Assembly (NCBI GenBank): GCA_039105265.1
Contig: JAPFFF010000005.1
Coordinates: 5,875,501-5,939,500, forward strand
Source of the DNA: Tritrichomonas musculus
Lineage: Eukaryota > Parabasalia > Tritrichomonadida > Tritrichomonadidae
Direction of reading: 5' to 3'
Length of the DNA stretch: 64,000 nt
A program made the position numbers and the translations under genes. Under the pieces are notes generated by a model. That model was not told where the DNA came from. It saw only the letters and a list, made by a program, of their open reading frames with translations, and searched no databases. Every line of letters begins with the position of its first letter. Positions within the stretch are counted from its first letter, which is position 1. Below are positions 29,801 to 38,788 of this stretch, piece after piece.

Positions 29801-31372
29801 TTCGATGAACTTGATCAAAAAGATGATGAAGAAGATGAAGAGGAGGAAGAAGAAGCTTCTTCTTCTCCCAATCTTCAACAAATGCTATCGAAATTAAACG
29901 AGCTCGATGATCATGAAGAAGATGAATTGCAATCTCAAATTTATTCAATCATGTTTGATCCAGATCTGCTTAATCAAGAGTCGCGGCATTTAAAGAAGCA
30001 ACAACGAAAAGTTTTAGAAGAAGAGAAACAAGAAAGATTAGAACTCAAAAAGTCAGAAGAAGAAAAAATCATGAAATTGAAAGATCCAGAAACTGGGAAA
30101 ATTGAAGTTGAAAGAAGATGCACGGCAGGTAATAATTTTGTTATTCAATTTGGAATTTGTCAGCATCTTGTTCATCCTGAATGTGTGAATAAAGATGCGT
30201 TCAAATGTCCAATTGACAGGTCTTTTAAAAACAGTTTTCTTCCAGCATTGGACATTCTTACTAAGGAATCTCTTTTTAAAGAAAGTGTTAATTATAATGA
30301 AGTTAATGCTGACACTTTGTCCGATGAAGTTAAAGAATCAATTTCTCTCTTTGTTGATAATTATGCTTCTTTCTTTTTCAATCCACATGCTGACGTTTTC
30401 ATTGAACTTGTCAAGTCAATCAGCGGTTTAATTGCTACATATGAAATCAGATTAAGAAGTCTGCCTGATTGTCTTGATTCAAAGAAAACAAAATTCTTGT
30501 CACGCAATCTTTTCTTGACAACTTGGTATGCTTATAGAGTCTGTGGAAAACCACAAATAGGAATTAACGTTGATTCAAGATTGACTGTTTTTCAACAATT
30601 CATTAAAAAAATAATAGAATTCGATGATATCGATCAATTAAGCAACAATAATGAAACATTTAAGAAAATTGTTTCATCAACAGCAAATTCAATTGGTAAA
30701 GAAAAAGAAATTTTGTTGTTCTTAAGAAGAGTTTGTTTGTCTGACTATTTCATTCTGAATAAGAATGTTTCAAATGAAGATGAAAAGAACAAAAATTTCA
30801 TCGATTGGGACGAAGTTTTATCTATTTCAAACCTTTCAAAAAGATATGAAATTCAATTGACATCTTTAAGTAGCAATGAAAATGAATTTGAATTCAAACC
30901 ATTTGTTTTCACTAAGTTGCCACAAGAATTCTTAAGATTTGCACTTAATCCATACAACTTCCCAATTGATCAAACGTCAAAATACACTTTGTATAACCTT
31001 CTTGACTACAACTCTCTCATCAATTCTTATGAAGATGACGTTAACATTGATGAAGAAAAAGAATTAATTGAAAATCAGAAAAATTTACATATTTTGTCTT
31101 ATGATACTGAAGAACTTAACGCACACCTTCTCTTTAAATATTCAAAAAGAGTTTTTCCTTCAGTTTACTTGTTTATTGGAAAACATGCTTCAAAAATTAT
31201 AATCATGAATATGGGTAAAATAGGAATTTTAAAACCGTTTTATTTAGACAAGTATGGTTGTTCTGACTTTGGAAATAAAAGAGGAGAAGCTCTCTTTTTG
31301 AACGAGTTTAGATATGAAAGAACAATGGATGTCATTTTATCTGGCGACTTCTCTTATTTTTTGCCACTTTAA
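26870..31372 (+). CDS. UBR-box / RING E3 ubiquitin ligase (N-recognin, UBR1-like)
   Basis: 1500 residues from ATG at 26870. An N-terminal UBR box (~49-118) has the full Cys/His set: C51, C64, C67, C76, C79, H85, H88, C100, C102, C114 and H117. It includes the CLQCF and GSCACGD text that binds destabilising N-terminal residues. A long helical middle follows. A split RING/RING-H2-like domain starts with CNICSTTKSDE near residue 923 and finishes with CQHLVHPECVNKDAFKCPID near 1100-1120. The two halves are separated by a charged insert of about 170 residues, very rich in Asp and Glu (~965-1000) and then Lys/Glu coiled-coil-like. The C-terminal ~350 residues resemble the UBR cap. It should ubiquitinate N-degron substrates. 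I do not see a ClpS-like second site. Confidence 0.88.
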   Translation: MTNDFDLKTFFISNSSAAIEKSQQIICSVAGFNSYDDFCSYHILNHRTSACQKELTSGKMSIHCFDCANNRESCVCLQCFLNGNHKDHDYIIRPDSIGSCACGDLSLWKNSGFCKEHQGEKEDSHPESYLDEKLRSILTDTIFKAAFSSLKELQKSENDKYQSIFEFLLSFLKFGDGFRRLLSISLLKNDDFESLFGQVFESSPEFNQQFHQLCIGLITDNFFKVNLAHIVYKIMNQHIIPKDLSISVSKMNTNYTIWNSFWFHCFSPKPIKKNILNYNWDWVSFALDFSANMKEYFGLKGLIECHYKMPVYFKEIIENIPIASKVQPNEQTQKFFDELFTKVLNCGTKDGLKNGVNDTIIISSFIEEHDKSYYTAPFLFNSMFYDILFCFQSNKSIKFESLFDELKKFYDQKTIQKDDDQIKSFHNGASFSFSFPLFDSLLFLFRIDEISRIKIARFFSMEKYQDLRIQLGLVTLKKLIAYVCFYQSIVPNKNLSLSHFLPLLNNSSNSVLYGIPYFIPFLQLLIGLRCNDKNKEFNLKEFFAFEMAKKLGVCDDYKSENYADEDISDIQIQIIFSALYLPILLVVERTLFNFNGYNFIEEQVILALKKGISDLNELNKAYDPNAEQFSAIKQCFNKILQKVATIDRRSNKDGNNEGNDSSFYLKKGIEWKNISAINLLNNQKVILNNEISKHPNKLIKIQKFEPEEEFFFKSKTDEIDSSGLTIQLKELLFTPTILAIVYHTLRSKETGLPTVELNDHLAMNILVLISTFVKDDENSQSLFDESTVINYDSTLLDLISKLKEVIFKGDSSIENTILNSKSLSAFFKVKIGSNKFKPKSFIDILHEKGELGENALKSMPIDINNDGSNGQQTEAEKNLIKKKHANKLKESIINNYKKAIANYSLNDVDSCEEQSSADNSEDVCNICSTTKSDEILSYPIYIYRTKFPFIIDKPPLTKINPLNEYSVDDPRDDEPDDFDELDQKDDEEDEEEEEEASSSPNLQQMLSKLNELDDHEEDELQSQIYSIMFDPDLLNQESRHLKKQQRKVLEEEKQERLELKKSEEEKIMKLKDPETGKIEVERRCTAGNNFVIQFGICQHLVHPECVNKDAFKCPIDRSFKNSFLPALDILTKESLFKESVNYNEVNADTLSDEVKESISLFVDNYASFFFNPHADVFIELVKSISGLIATYEIRLRSLPDCLDSKKTKFLSRNLFLTTWYAYRVCGKPQIGINVDSRLTVFQQFIKKIIEFDDIDQLSNNNETFKKIVSSTANSIGKEKEILLFLRRVCLSDYFILNKNVSNEDEKNKNFIDWDEVLSISNLSKRYEIQLTSLSSNENEFEFKPFVFTKLPQEFLRFALNPYNFPIDQTSKYTLYNLLDYNSLINSYEDDVNIDEEKELIENQKNLHILSYDTEELNAHLLFKYSKRVFPSVYLFIGKHASKIIIMNMGKIGILKPFYLDKYGCSDFGNKRGEALFLNEFRYERTMDVILSGDFSYFLPL

Positions 31373-32356
31373 AAATTTTAATTAAAGGGTTTTGAGCAAA
31401 ATGATTTCAAAATTATATTTAATAAGCATTTAATTTTTTTAAAAAACATCTTTTGGGTTTTCATTATTCAAAAAATTTTAATATGAATATCAATTTCTTT
31501 TGAAAATTTTTTTCTTTATAAAATGATAAAATACTTCATTTTTCACATGTAAATAGATCTTTATATATCATATTCATATATTTTCTTTACGTTTTACAAT
31601 AATTATAAAAATTTTATGACTAAAGCATTTTCAACCAATTTTATAATGCAAATATTAGTTAAAAGTTGTACATATAACTTATTATAAATGGACAATATAT
31701 TATTTTGTAAAATATAAATTAAATCATATTTAAAAAATGGTTTTGTTATCATTTAATTATGAATCCTATGTTAAAACAAGACAATAATCCAACAAAAATA
31801 TAAGTAATATCAATAAACTTAAAAATAAACGAAATAAACATGAAATAAAATCTGATTTTTTAATAAAAAAATTGAGTGAATAATAACCATTTGCTAAAAC
31901 AATAATAATATTGTAATATTTTATTTACCAATAATAATATAATCGTTTTTAACAATGTATCATTTTGTACCCATTAAAAATTGGTTTTCAGTCAAAACTC
32001 AGAATAATTGAGTCCGAAGATAAAACTTTTTGTAATGCTCTTTCAATTTTTTTTTAAAAAGTTATAACGAGCAAATAAGTTTAATTGAAAATCAATCAAA
32101 TTAAGTTGGTAATTTTTTAATTAAAAGAAAAAGTTGCAACTTTTATATTTATTCTATTTGCAATTTCATCAATAAATCTTCTTTATTATACTTGATTTGG
32201 CAGAGAATAATTGATTATATAAAAATTTCAGATCGATGAAAAATTGAATGATAGAAAGGTCCATATCTCAGAATTAAATTCAAAAAGAAAATAAAAAACT
32301 CAGAAAAAAAAAAAGTGAATAAATCATAGGATGATTTTTAATATCATTTTTATTTA
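31373..32356. other. Intergenic, nothing recognised beyond promoter-proximal text
   Basis: Nearly 1 kb of AT-rich DNA between the UBR and GPDH genes. An initiator-like TCATT lies at 32344-32348, immediately before the GPDH start. No repeat, RNA gene or frame of note is visible elsewhere. Confidence 0.5.
32344..32348 (+). promoter_or_regulatory. Initiator-like TCATT before GPDH copy 1
   Basis: TCATT matches the Trichomonas initiator consensus TCA(+1)Y(T/A). Its A lies 11 nt upstream of the ATG at 32357, within the usual short leader. In such AT-rich DNA the motif is frequent by chance. Confidence 0.4.
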
Positions 32357-33409
32357 ATGAAGCGTGTTGGAATTATTGGATCAGGAAATTGGGGATCAGC
32401 AGTTGCCCGAATTGTTGCAGAAAATGTTGAACACCTTGAAGATTTTGACGACACGGTAAAAATGTGGGTTTTTGATGAAAAAATTAATGGTGAATCACTT
32501 GTTAAAATCATTAATACAACTCATGAAAATGTTAAATATCTTCCAGGATATGAGTTGCCTAAAACTGTTGTTGCATATCCTAATGTTGTTGATGTTTGCA
32601 AAACATGCAATTTCTTAATCTTTGTTATTCCACATCAATTCTTAATGAACACATTAAACCAAATGAGAGGCCATATCCGTGAAGGATCTGTTGGGCTTTC
32701 GCTAATTAAAGGTGTTACCTTTTTGGATGGTGAAATTGAACTTGTTACTGATACAATCGAAAGAGTTCTTGGTATCAAATGTGGTGCTCTCATGGGAGCC
32801 AATATTGCTATTGATATTGCTAATAAAGATTATTGCGAATCAACAGTTTCTTTCCCTGATCCGAAAATTGCTGATGATTGGAAGCGTGTTTTCCATAATG
32901 ACCACTTCCAAATCCAAATTGTCGATGACCTGGTTTTCCAACAAAGCTGTGGAACATTAAAGAATATCATTGCAACTGCAGCCGGTCTCGTTGATGGAAT
33001 GGGCTATGGACAGTCAACAAAGGCAGCTATTCTTCGTCGTGGTTTTGTTGAATGCTATGAATTCACAAAGTGGTATTGGCCGGATCGTGGTGTCAAGATG
33101 GGCACTATGATGGAATCTTGTGGGTTTGGAGATATCGTCGGTTCATCTTATGGTGGTCGTAACAGGAAATGCGCAGAATATTTCGTTAAAACAGGCAAAA
33201 CTTTCCAAGAATGCGAAAAAGACTTACTTAATGGTCAAAAACTTCAAGGAGTTTTGGCTGCAGAAGAAGTATACAAGGTCTTGAAAAAGAAGAATGCTGT
33301 TAAGAAGTTCCCAATTATTTCAACTATTCATTTAATAGATCTCATGAAATGCCCGCCACAAGCTATCTTCTATCCACATGGAAAACATCTAGACCTTGAT
33401 GTTGAATAA
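32357..33409 (+). CDS. NAD-dependent glycerol-3-phosphate dehydrogenase, copy 1
   Basis: 350 residues from ATG at 32357, the normal cytosolic GPD1-type length. It interconverts dihydroxyacetone phosphate and glycerol 3-phosphate, using NADH/NAD+, which helps redox balance and glycerol output in fermentative protists. It shows the N-terminal GSGNWGSAVAR dinucleotide loop, FVIPHQF, SLIKGV, GANIAIDIA, the catalytic-lysine segment SCGTLKNIIATAAGLVDGMG, STKAAILRRGF and the phosphate-binding GGRNRKCAEYF. No organelle targeting leader is visible. A close paralogue lies on the other strand at 59786-60841. The two proteins have the same layout and differ by scattered substitutions, so both look functional. 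Confidence 0.96.
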   Translation: MKRVGIIGSGNWGSAVARIVAENVEHLEDFDDTVKMWVFDEKINGESLVKIINTTHENVKYLPGYELPKTVVAYPNVVDVCKTCNFLIFVIPHQFLMNTLNQMRGHIREGSVGLSLIKGVTFLDGEIELVTDTIERVLGIKCGALMGANIAIDIANKDYCESTVSFPDPKIADDWKRVFHNDHFQIQIVDDLVFQQSCGTLKNIIATAAGLVDGMGYGQSTKAAILRRGFVECYEFTKWYWPDRGVKMGTMMESCGFGDIVGSSYGGRNRKCAEYFVKTGKTFQECEKDLLNGQKLQGVLAAEEVYKVLKKKNAVKKFPIISTIHLIDLMKCPPQAIFYPHGKHLDLDVE

Positions 33410-33922
33410 ATTAACTTTTAAAATCTTAGAGAAATCATTTCCCATTAGTAAAAGCGATAAATTAATGCCTAATATTATTAATTTTTTTTGAATAATTTAT
33501 TTTGGATTTTTATCATTAAGAATAATGTATTTTCATGACTTATCTTAAATCAAATACATCAAAAAAGGGAAATCTCACTCAAGTACAATTGATTCAATCA
33601 ATTAATCAAAAAAAAATTTTGAGTGTACGTTAGATTTGGTTAACAAATATTGAAAAAAATAATTAACTAGCCTGTGATATATCAAAGTACATCAAATTTG
33701 AGTTTTAATGTTAAAAATTGCAATCTTGTAGGTTTTAATAAAATCAAACAAAATTTTGTTTACTAATAGCATTTTTGTTATTCAAAACAAAACAAAACAA
33801 AAAAAATGAGTAATTTTTTACACCCAACAAAATGCTACTCATTTTTTGTTTTCCTCTGAAGATTTTTTTTTTAACAAGTATAATTCTTAATTAATGATCT
33901 AAAAAGATTACCAGATTTTCAT
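33410..33922. other. Convergent intergenic spacer with an inverted repeat
   Basis: This spacer lies between two convergent genes. A/T-rich arms AAAACAAAAAAAATGAGTA (about 33792-33811) and TACTCATTTTTTGTTTT (about 33836-33852) can pair with a short central loop. This is a possible 3'-end structure. Nothing else is recognisable. Confidence 0.45.
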
Positions 33923-36900
33923 TCAAATTAATAAGCAACATTTGGATTGCTCAGTATCTTTAATATTTTCTTCTTCTTTATTTTTTACATCAGGCACATT
34001 GCTCGTCTTTTTGGCAGTTTCCTTAACAACAATATTTTTCAAACCATTCATAATTTGATATTCTGATTGAGGCGGATCAGGCAACTCGTCAATTTGGCTC
34101 TGCGTAATTTTAATCTTGTTGTCAGGAGCGAGAACTCTTCCTTTATACATGAACTCAAGAGGGCTAGCTTTGCTCTTCTTTGCGTCAGCTCCAGTTACAT
34201 CATAAAAGAACTTTGTGACTTCAGAAATTGTGTTGTTTTCGTCATCCATGCTTATTGTCACAGCCCAGCGTCCATCTGAAGGGAAAGTTGCAGTGCAATG
34301 ATATTCATATCGTTCGTTATCGAATGGAATTTCAAGTTTAACAGCGCTGACTTTGGATCCGCCGTATTTTTTCCTGTTGGCGTAATTGAATGTTTTTCCG
34401 TCGATTTTTCCGATATCGAAGTAACAATTCAAAATTTTAGCGGCTGCGAATCTGAAGTAAGCAACACCGCCTGTAACGGCTGTCAAAACGGTTTTTGGTG
34501 AAATTGGCACAAATTTGTAAAAATTGAAAGGAACGGAATCAATCGGAACTTCCTTTGAACTTTTTGAAAGGACATCGACGTTGTAATTCAGTTCTTTTTG
34601 TCCATTCACATGCAGCTCAACTTTGTAGTTCCCTTTCTCAGGGAATGAAATGAATGTCCTGAATTTGAGACGTTCTGGATGATCTGGTAATTCGTTCTCA
34701 GTCATTTGTATGCTTGTAATTCCGTCTGGATTTACATCGACGACTTTGTCAGCCTCAGATTTTTGTATGACGAACTTCACAGTTTGCAAAGGATGATTAC
34801 AACTGTAAGTCTGTTCTAAAAATCCTGATTGGCATTTATTTTCTTTCAATTGATTTAATTCGGCCTTCAATTTAACTGAATTTTTAACAACTTTTTTAGA
34901 ACTTTCATTTTTGGGCTTCTTTCTTTGCGCATCTTCAGCTTCGGCAATGAGCTGGTCCATGTTAATTGGCCCCATTGCTTCGATTTTCGCTTTATTTTCT
35001 CTTCTTTTTTGCCGTTCTTCACGCATGTAGGCGTTCACTTCATCCTGTGACATTTGAGGCTTCTTTTTAGTTGGTTGCGATTCGGTATTTTCTTGTTGTT
35101 TTTTGGTTGTCAAATCTTGTTCTTTTGTCATTTTGATTGCCTCCATGCAACGAAGCCTGTTTGCTTCTCTTTCATGCCTAAGCTGTCTCATATATTCATT
35201 CAGAGCTTCATTGTCATCTTTCTGCTTTTGCTTCGATGACTGCGGCCGTTTTGGAGGATCCTCCGAATAATCGCTATAGTAATCATAGTCGCTATAATAA
35301 TCATAGTCAAACTGTCCTGTTTGTTCATTGAAATTCCTTCTTTTGATTGTTTGTTTTCTTGGCCGTTGCAAGTAATCGTCAGATTGAGCAAGATCTTCTT
35401 TTGCTGCTGATCCACGTTGTGCTTCAAGAAGCCTTCTTTTATTCTCAGCAGCTTCGTGTCTTTGCTGACGCATATAAGCGTTTAGATCGTCATAATTTTC
35501 ACTTTTTCCTTTGTTTTTTCTATTGTTTTTGCGATAGTTATCATCGTCATTTATTGACGGATCCATCAATGCTCTCTGCATTTCTGTTCCTTGAAGTTCT
35601 TCCCTCTTCATTCGCTCCCTGTTTGCTTTGGCCATTCTCAATTGCTCCAAATAATTATCTCTCGCTTGCTGCTCATAGCTTCCTTGATTAGAAGCCCTGT
35701 TTTCATACTGACTTTCTCTTGGAAATTGGCTCTGTAAAACGTACTTCATGTTATCGCCTGACATTTCTTGCTGCAGCCTTTTCTTGTTATCGGACATCGC
35801 CCTTTGTTTTGCTCTATATTCATCATCATAACTATTCTGAAGAGCTCTTCGTTCTCTTTCAGCGATTTCAGCTTCTTTTCTATCAAGAAAAGCTTCTTTT
35901 GCCTTCAATTGTTTTTGTTTTTCTTTCAAATCATCAAAACCGTCATTCTTTACTTGTGACGCTTTTGAATTGTCATCTTTTGCCTTCAATTTTCTTTGTT
36001 TTAAATCGTCATTTTTTGAATCATCTTCTTTTGCCTTCAATTGTCTTTGTTTTAAATCGTCATTTTTTGAATCATCTTCTTTTGCCTTCAATTGTCTTTG
36101 TTTTAAATCGTCATTTTTTGAATCATCTTCTTTTGCCTTCAATTGTCTTTGTTTTAAATCGTCATTTTTTGAACTGTCTTCTTCTTTGCTCAGAATTACT
36201 GTCGGCGGTGCAAAAGGCTTTCTATTATGAAGGCGTGTGTGACCCATTTCATAATCGAGAAGATTTTTATCAAGGAAATTTCCAAGCTGATTCTTGATGT
36301 AAGGCGTGTTCAATATCTGGTTTATGTTTGGCCTTTTCTCGGGCTCTTTTGTTAGCATTTTATCGACCAAAGCTCGCAAGTCTTGTGAATAATGAGAAGG
36401 AATAGGCGAATAACGAGCCTGAATGATATTCACCATCAGCATTGAAATATTGGTGGCTTTAAATGCATGCTTTAACGTACATAATTCATACAAAATACAG
36501 CCAAGTGACCAAATGTCAGTTTTTGTGTTGTATTCCATCCCCTGGCAAATTTCAGGTGATAAATAAAACGGTGTACCAATCTGTGTACGACAAGCTTGAA
36601 ATGTTGTCTCAAGAATTTTTGATATTCCGAAGTCACCAAGTTTTATCGTTCCATCTTTTGTTAAGAAAATATTTTGTCCTTTCAAATCTCGATGACAAAT
36701 CTTTCTATCATGAATATATTTGATTGCTAAGGCAATTTCAATAAAATCATGCATGATCTCATCTTCTGTAAATAATTTATTCCCTCGATTCTCAATTTTC
36801 TTCGCAAGATCACCACCATCTGCATATCCCATGACAATATATAGATTTCCCCTTTCTTGAAAACTTTCTTCATATTCTACAATATATGGATGCCTTAATG

Positions 36901-37069
36901 ATGCAAGTAATTTGGCTTCTTGAATTGCACCATCTCTATCTTTTTGACTAAGTGATGCTAATCTCACTTCTTTCTCAACAAACAATTTTTTATCTGTCTT
37001 CCTACGTACTAAATTTGCTGTACCATATCCTCCTTGACCGAGAGTTTTTACAATCTCATATTTATCCAT
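33923..37069 (-). CDS. NEK-family protein kinase with C-terminal CaaX-like end
   Basis: 1048 residues from ATG at 37067-37069. The N-terminal kinase domain (~4-260) is complete: glycine loop GQGGYG at 11-16, K33, HRDLKGQN from 126, DFG at 146-148 and SPE at 171-173. The text and order match NIMA-related kinases, which act in mitosis, basal bodies and flagella. Residues ~300-370 contain four near-identical 17-residue repeats (KEDDSKNDDLKQRQLKA). A long charged coiled coil follows to ~690, including repeated DDLNAYMRQQRHEAAENKRR-like blocks. Then come about 300 residues of beta-rich, Ig-like tandem text that I cannot assign firmly. The C-terminus ends KCCLLI, whose last four residues (CLLI) fit a CaaX box of the geranylgeranyl type with a neighbouring Cys. 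That would anchor the kinase to membrane, unusual for a NEK. Confidence 0.93.
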   Translation of the reverse strand: MDKYEIVKTLGQGGYGTANLVRRKTDKKLFVEKEVRLASLSQKDRDGAIQEAKLLASLRHPYIVEYEESFQERGNLYIVMGYADGGDLAKKIENRGNKLFTEDEIMHDFIEIALAIKYIHDRKICHRDLKGQNIFLTKDGTIKLGDFGISKILETTFQACRTQIGTPFYLSPEICQGMEYNTKTDIWSLGCILYELCTLKHAFKATNISMLMVNIIQARYSPIPSHYSQDLRALVDKMLTKEPEKRPNINQILNTPYIKNQLGNFLDKNLLDYEMGHTRLHNRKPFAPPTVILSKEEDSSKNDDLKQRQLKAKEDDSKNDDLKQRQLKAKEDDSKNDDLKQRQLKAKEDDSKNDDLKQRKLKAKDDNSKASQVKNDGFDDLKEKQKQLKAKEAFLDRKEAEIAERERRALQNSYDDEYRAKQRAMSDNKKRLQQEMSGDNMKYVLQSQFPRESQYENRASNQGSYEQQARDNYLEQLRMAKANRERMKREELQGTEMQRALMDPSINDDDNYRKNNRKNKGKSENYDDLNAYMRQQRHEAAENKRRLLEAQRGSAAKEDLAQSDDYLQRPRKQTIKRRNFNEQTGQFDYDYYSDYDYYSDYSEDPPKRPQSSKQKQKDDNEALNEYMRQLRHEREANRLRCMEAIKMTKEQDLTTKKQQENTESQPTKKKPQMSQDEVNAYMREERQKRRENKAKIEAMGPINMDQLIAEAEDAQRKKPKNESSKKVVKNSVKLKAELNQLKENKCQSGFLEQTYSCNHPLQTVKFVIQKSEADKVVDVNPDGITSIQMTENELPDHPERLKFRTFISFPEKGNYKVELHVNGQKELNYNVDVLSKSSKEVPIDSVPFNFYKFVPISPKTVLTAVTGGVAYFRFAAAKILNCYFDIGKIDGKTFNYANRKKYGGSKVSAVKLEIPFDNERYEYHCTATFPSDGRWAVTISMDDENNTISEVTKFFYDVTGADAKKSKASPLEFMYKGRVLAPDNKIKITQSQIDELPDPPQSEYQIMNGLKNIVVKETAKKTSNVPDVKNKEEENIKDTEQSKCCLLI
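35975..36180 (-). repeat. Four 51-bp tandem repeats inside the NEK gene
   Basis: A 51-bp unit is repeated four times in frame with very few differences and encodes 17-residue units (KEDDSKNDDLKQRQLKA). The last copy in protein order has drifted (QRKLKAKDDNSK). Near-identical DNA shows recent expansion or homogenisation. Confidence 0.9.
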
Positions 37070-37783
37070 ATAAATATATTCTATCGATTATAAATAACGT
37101 TTCTTCTTTTACAATCTCAAAAAGTGAGATATTTATTTTCATTAATTTAAAATATATCTTATTTAAAATTTATGAAAAACTATATTTATTATATTATTAA
37201 TAGTATATTATTTTTTAAATACTTATAAAAATATTTATTTTAATAAATTTTCAAGATTAAAAAAGATATAAATGAATTATATTTTTCATTTCAATCAAAA
37301 TTTTTTTTAAATAAAAAAAAAAATAACAATATAACATTAAAAAATTAATTTTATTCAATTATATTTAGTTAAATATATATATGTATATTATTTTAAAAAT
37401 TATTTTGTATAATTATTGGAAATATTTTTATTTTAAATGTAATAAAATGATTTTATCAATTGTATTTTTTCAAATTAAAAATGGTCATACATTATCTCTT
37501 ATTTTTTATATGATACTCTAAGAACTAAGAGAATAAACTCATATATAATACTTTATTTCCATTAAATAAAATGATTTCAAATGTTTTATTTTAAATTGAC
37601 ATGATTTTAAAGATATGATTGCTTTATTTTTTTTTAATTATAATAAGTTAGTTTCATTTTCAGACTTAATATAAATAATTACAAATTAATAAATAATATA
37701 AATTATATTTATTAAATTCAAACAAATATTCTTTTCTATTTTCAATTCTATATTGTTTCTTATCCATATTTTCCGTTTTTAAG
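37070..37783. other. Intergenic, nothing recognised
   Basis: About 710 bp of extremely AT-rich DNA between two minus-strand kinase genes. It should contain the NEK promoter. No feature is supportable. Confidence 0.5.
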
Positions 37784-38788
37784 TTAATTATTCTCTTTCG
37801 TATTTCTATTTTTATTTTTATTTCTCTTATTTAGAATGTCTAATGTCAATTTACTTATTTCTTCTTCATATTGTACCATATTAGAATGCTCTGATATGAA
37901 ACTTGACCAATCAAAAGAATCGGGTGAAACAGAATCTTCTTTCATTCCACTTACAAAAAGATTCTCAATGAAATTGTAATCAGGAGTGTCTTCATATTTG
38001 AGTTTTTTGAGATAATCGTATATTTTTTGAAACTGTGCTGGAAATTCGTAGTCAAGATCAGAAAGATTAAAAGATTTTCTCCAGCAAATTAACCCTTCTT
38101 TATCATTTTCGTTTTCCCATGGTAGTGTACCGCATACAAGGTAAAGGAATGAATAAAACCAAGATATTAAATCATCTTTTGGACCGCATGAAAGATCTGA
38201 AAGAACATCAATTGAAGCAAATAATTTAGTTCCTACAAATAATTTTTCTTTAATACATGGAAATGGTTTATTTGTTTCTGGATTTATATGTTTGGCACTG
38301 AGATTAAAATCAACAAGAACTATAGGGTATTTTAGGTTTTGCTGTAAGAGAAAATTGTTTGGTTTAATATCTCGATGAACAAAACCAAAATTGTGAAAAG
38401 CTTTGATTGATTCTAGCATTTTTAATGCAAGATTATATACAAGTTTGAGATCAAGGTTCGAATCATGGTAATCTTGGATTTCATCGATTGATGCACCAAA
38501 ATAACTCATTATCAAATAATTAATGTTATATTTTTGGTTAGTTCCTGAATCAATATATTTAGGGAAATAATCACCATCAATTTCTTTAATAATTTGTGCT
38601 TCAAAATCCAACAATTGCCTTTTGGAATTAATATCTTCTGTTTTCATTGCATATATTTCATTGGTATCTTTTTTCTTGACTTCGTAAACACCTCCAAACG
38701 AACCAACACCAATAAGATCAATAACTTCATATTCATCTATGAATTCACCATTAGGAATTTCTTCTCGTTCTATAGTTTGTGCAGACAT
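37784..38788 (-). CDS. Casein kinase 1-family kinase with DFN instead of DFG
   Basis: 334 residues from ATG at 38786-38788. It is essentially a bare kinase domain: GVGSFGGVY at 28-35, K49 (YAMK), catalytic HRDIKPNNFL from 138, and D160 in VLVDFNLSAKH. The family markers of CK1 are present: KPNNFL, GTKLFASID in place of the APE region, and DDLISWFYSFLYLVCGTLPW. It is closest in feel to CK1/TTBK types. The metal-binding Asp is kept, but the Gly of DFG is Asn, which is uncommon and may alter activation-loop movement without abolishing catalysis. The last ~20 residues are Asn/Lys-rich. An initiator-like TCATAT lies just upstream (38796-38801). CK1 kinases are numerous in trichomonads; the substrate is unknown. 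Confidence 0.9.
   Translation of the reverse strand: MSAQTIEREEIPNGEFIDEYEVIDLIGVGSFGGVYEVKKKDTNEIYAMKTEDINSKRQLLDFEAQIIKEIDGDYFPKYIDSGTNQKYNINYLIMSYFGASIDEIQDYHDSNLDLKLVYNLALKMLESIKAFHNFGFVHRDIKPNNFLLQQNLKYPIVLVDFNLSAKHINPETNKPFPCIKEKLFVGTKLFASIDVLSDLSCGPKDDLISWFYSFLYLVCGTLPWENENDKEGLICWRKSFNLSDLDYEFPAQFQKIYDYLKKLKYEDTPDYNFIENLFVSGMKEDSVSPDSFDWSSFISEHSNMVQYEEEISKLTLDILNKRNKNKNRNTKENN

Noticed and set aside
33785-33853. A/T hairpin after the GPDH gene as a bacterial-type terminator
   Set aside because: The genome is eukaryotic and the arms are low-complexity A-runs. At most it is a 3'-end structure.
35347-36297. Plus-strand frames rich in LNRHFLNHLLLPSIVFV repeats
   Set aside because: Antisense of the 51-bp repeats of the NEK gene.
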